A stretch of 5,113 nucleotides of DNA from Burkholderiales bacterium. Lineage in GTDB: Bacteria; Pseudomonadota; Gammaproteobacteria; Burkholderiales; Usitatibacteraceae. The position numbers were made by a program, and so were the translations under genes. Location: assembly GCA_014378085.1 (NCBI GenBank), contig JACMOJ010000340.1, positions 1-5,113 of the forward strand, read 5' to 3'. Each line of letters opens with the position of its first letter. Positions within the stretch are counted from its first letter, which is position 1. The notes under the pieces are model-generated. The model did no database searches. It saw only the letters and a program-made list of their open reading frames with translations, and had not been told where the DNA came from. Of this stretch, positions 5,067 to 5,113 are shown one piece after another.

Positions 5067-5113
5067 ATGGCAATTTTAGTAATCGCAGATCACGACAACA
5101 CCGTCTTGAAATC
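5067..5113 (+). CDS. etfA: Electron transfer flavoprotein subunit alpha, N-terminus (partial)
   Basis: Fifteen full codons are visible, reading MAILVIADHDNTVLK, before the window ends. This is the usual opening strand of EtfA (MxILVIAEHDN in many proteobacteria) and its place directly after etfB on the same strand makes the call secure despite the short length. EtfA carries the FAD-binding domain and pairs with EtfB. The ATG has a good AGGA site 9 nt upstream. Cotranscription with etfB is expected, since no promoter or terminator is obvious in the 106-nt spacer. Confidence 0.88.
   Translation, partial: MAILVIADHDNTVLK

Overview
The window most likely comes from a proteobacterium, and a betaproteobacterium is the best guess. 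The etfB product begins [20 protein letters not shown] and runs 249 residues, and a ClpB tail (IENPLA) and an etfB-etfA gene pair are also present; all three look proteobacterial. The organism cannot be named from the sequence alone. Every supported gene lies on the + strand, and no insertion sequence, tRNA, rRNA, CRISPR array or integrase was seen.

Layout. Positions 1-101 are the last 32 codons of clpB. Positions 102-408 hold no convincing gene but several dyad-symmetric segments, the last of which sits just before the next gene. Positions 409-3946 form a compact three-gene operon: a predicted secreted lipoprotein of the alpha/beta-hydrolase (peptidase S33, TAP-like) type, then the ATPase and the permease of a NatAB-type ABC-2 exporter. 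The first two genes overlap by 4 bases (GTGA) and the second and third are 2 bases apart, so transcriptional and probably translational coupling is expected. The ATPase ends in a low-complexity tail encoded by a 12-bp tandem repeat.

Positions 3947-4210 are the most information-dense non-coding part. They hold an extended -10-like TGCTATAAA, a 68-nt near-perfect inverted repeat with 30-nt arms, a consensus TATAAT, a 22-bp palindrome overlapping that -10, and a stem-loop in the presumed 5' leader of etfB. The palindrome contains CAAAC-N4-GTTTG, the form described for the TetR-family fatty-acid regulator PsrA, so acyl-CoA/fatty-acid control of the ETF genes is a specific prediction.

Positions 4211-5113 carry etfB complete and etfA from its start, running off the window. 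Together they make the heterodimeric electron transfer flavoprotein, which takes electrons from acyl-CoA dehydrogenases and passes them to ETF:quinone oxidoreductase. The 106-nt gap between them carries three AGAACAAC repeats spaced 22 and 11 bases.

Most of the gene content is conventional. The observations most worth checking are the putative PsrA-type operator, the long unexplained hairpin, the repeat-encoded tail of the ATPase, and the linkage of a lipoprotein peptidase to a NatAB-type exporter.
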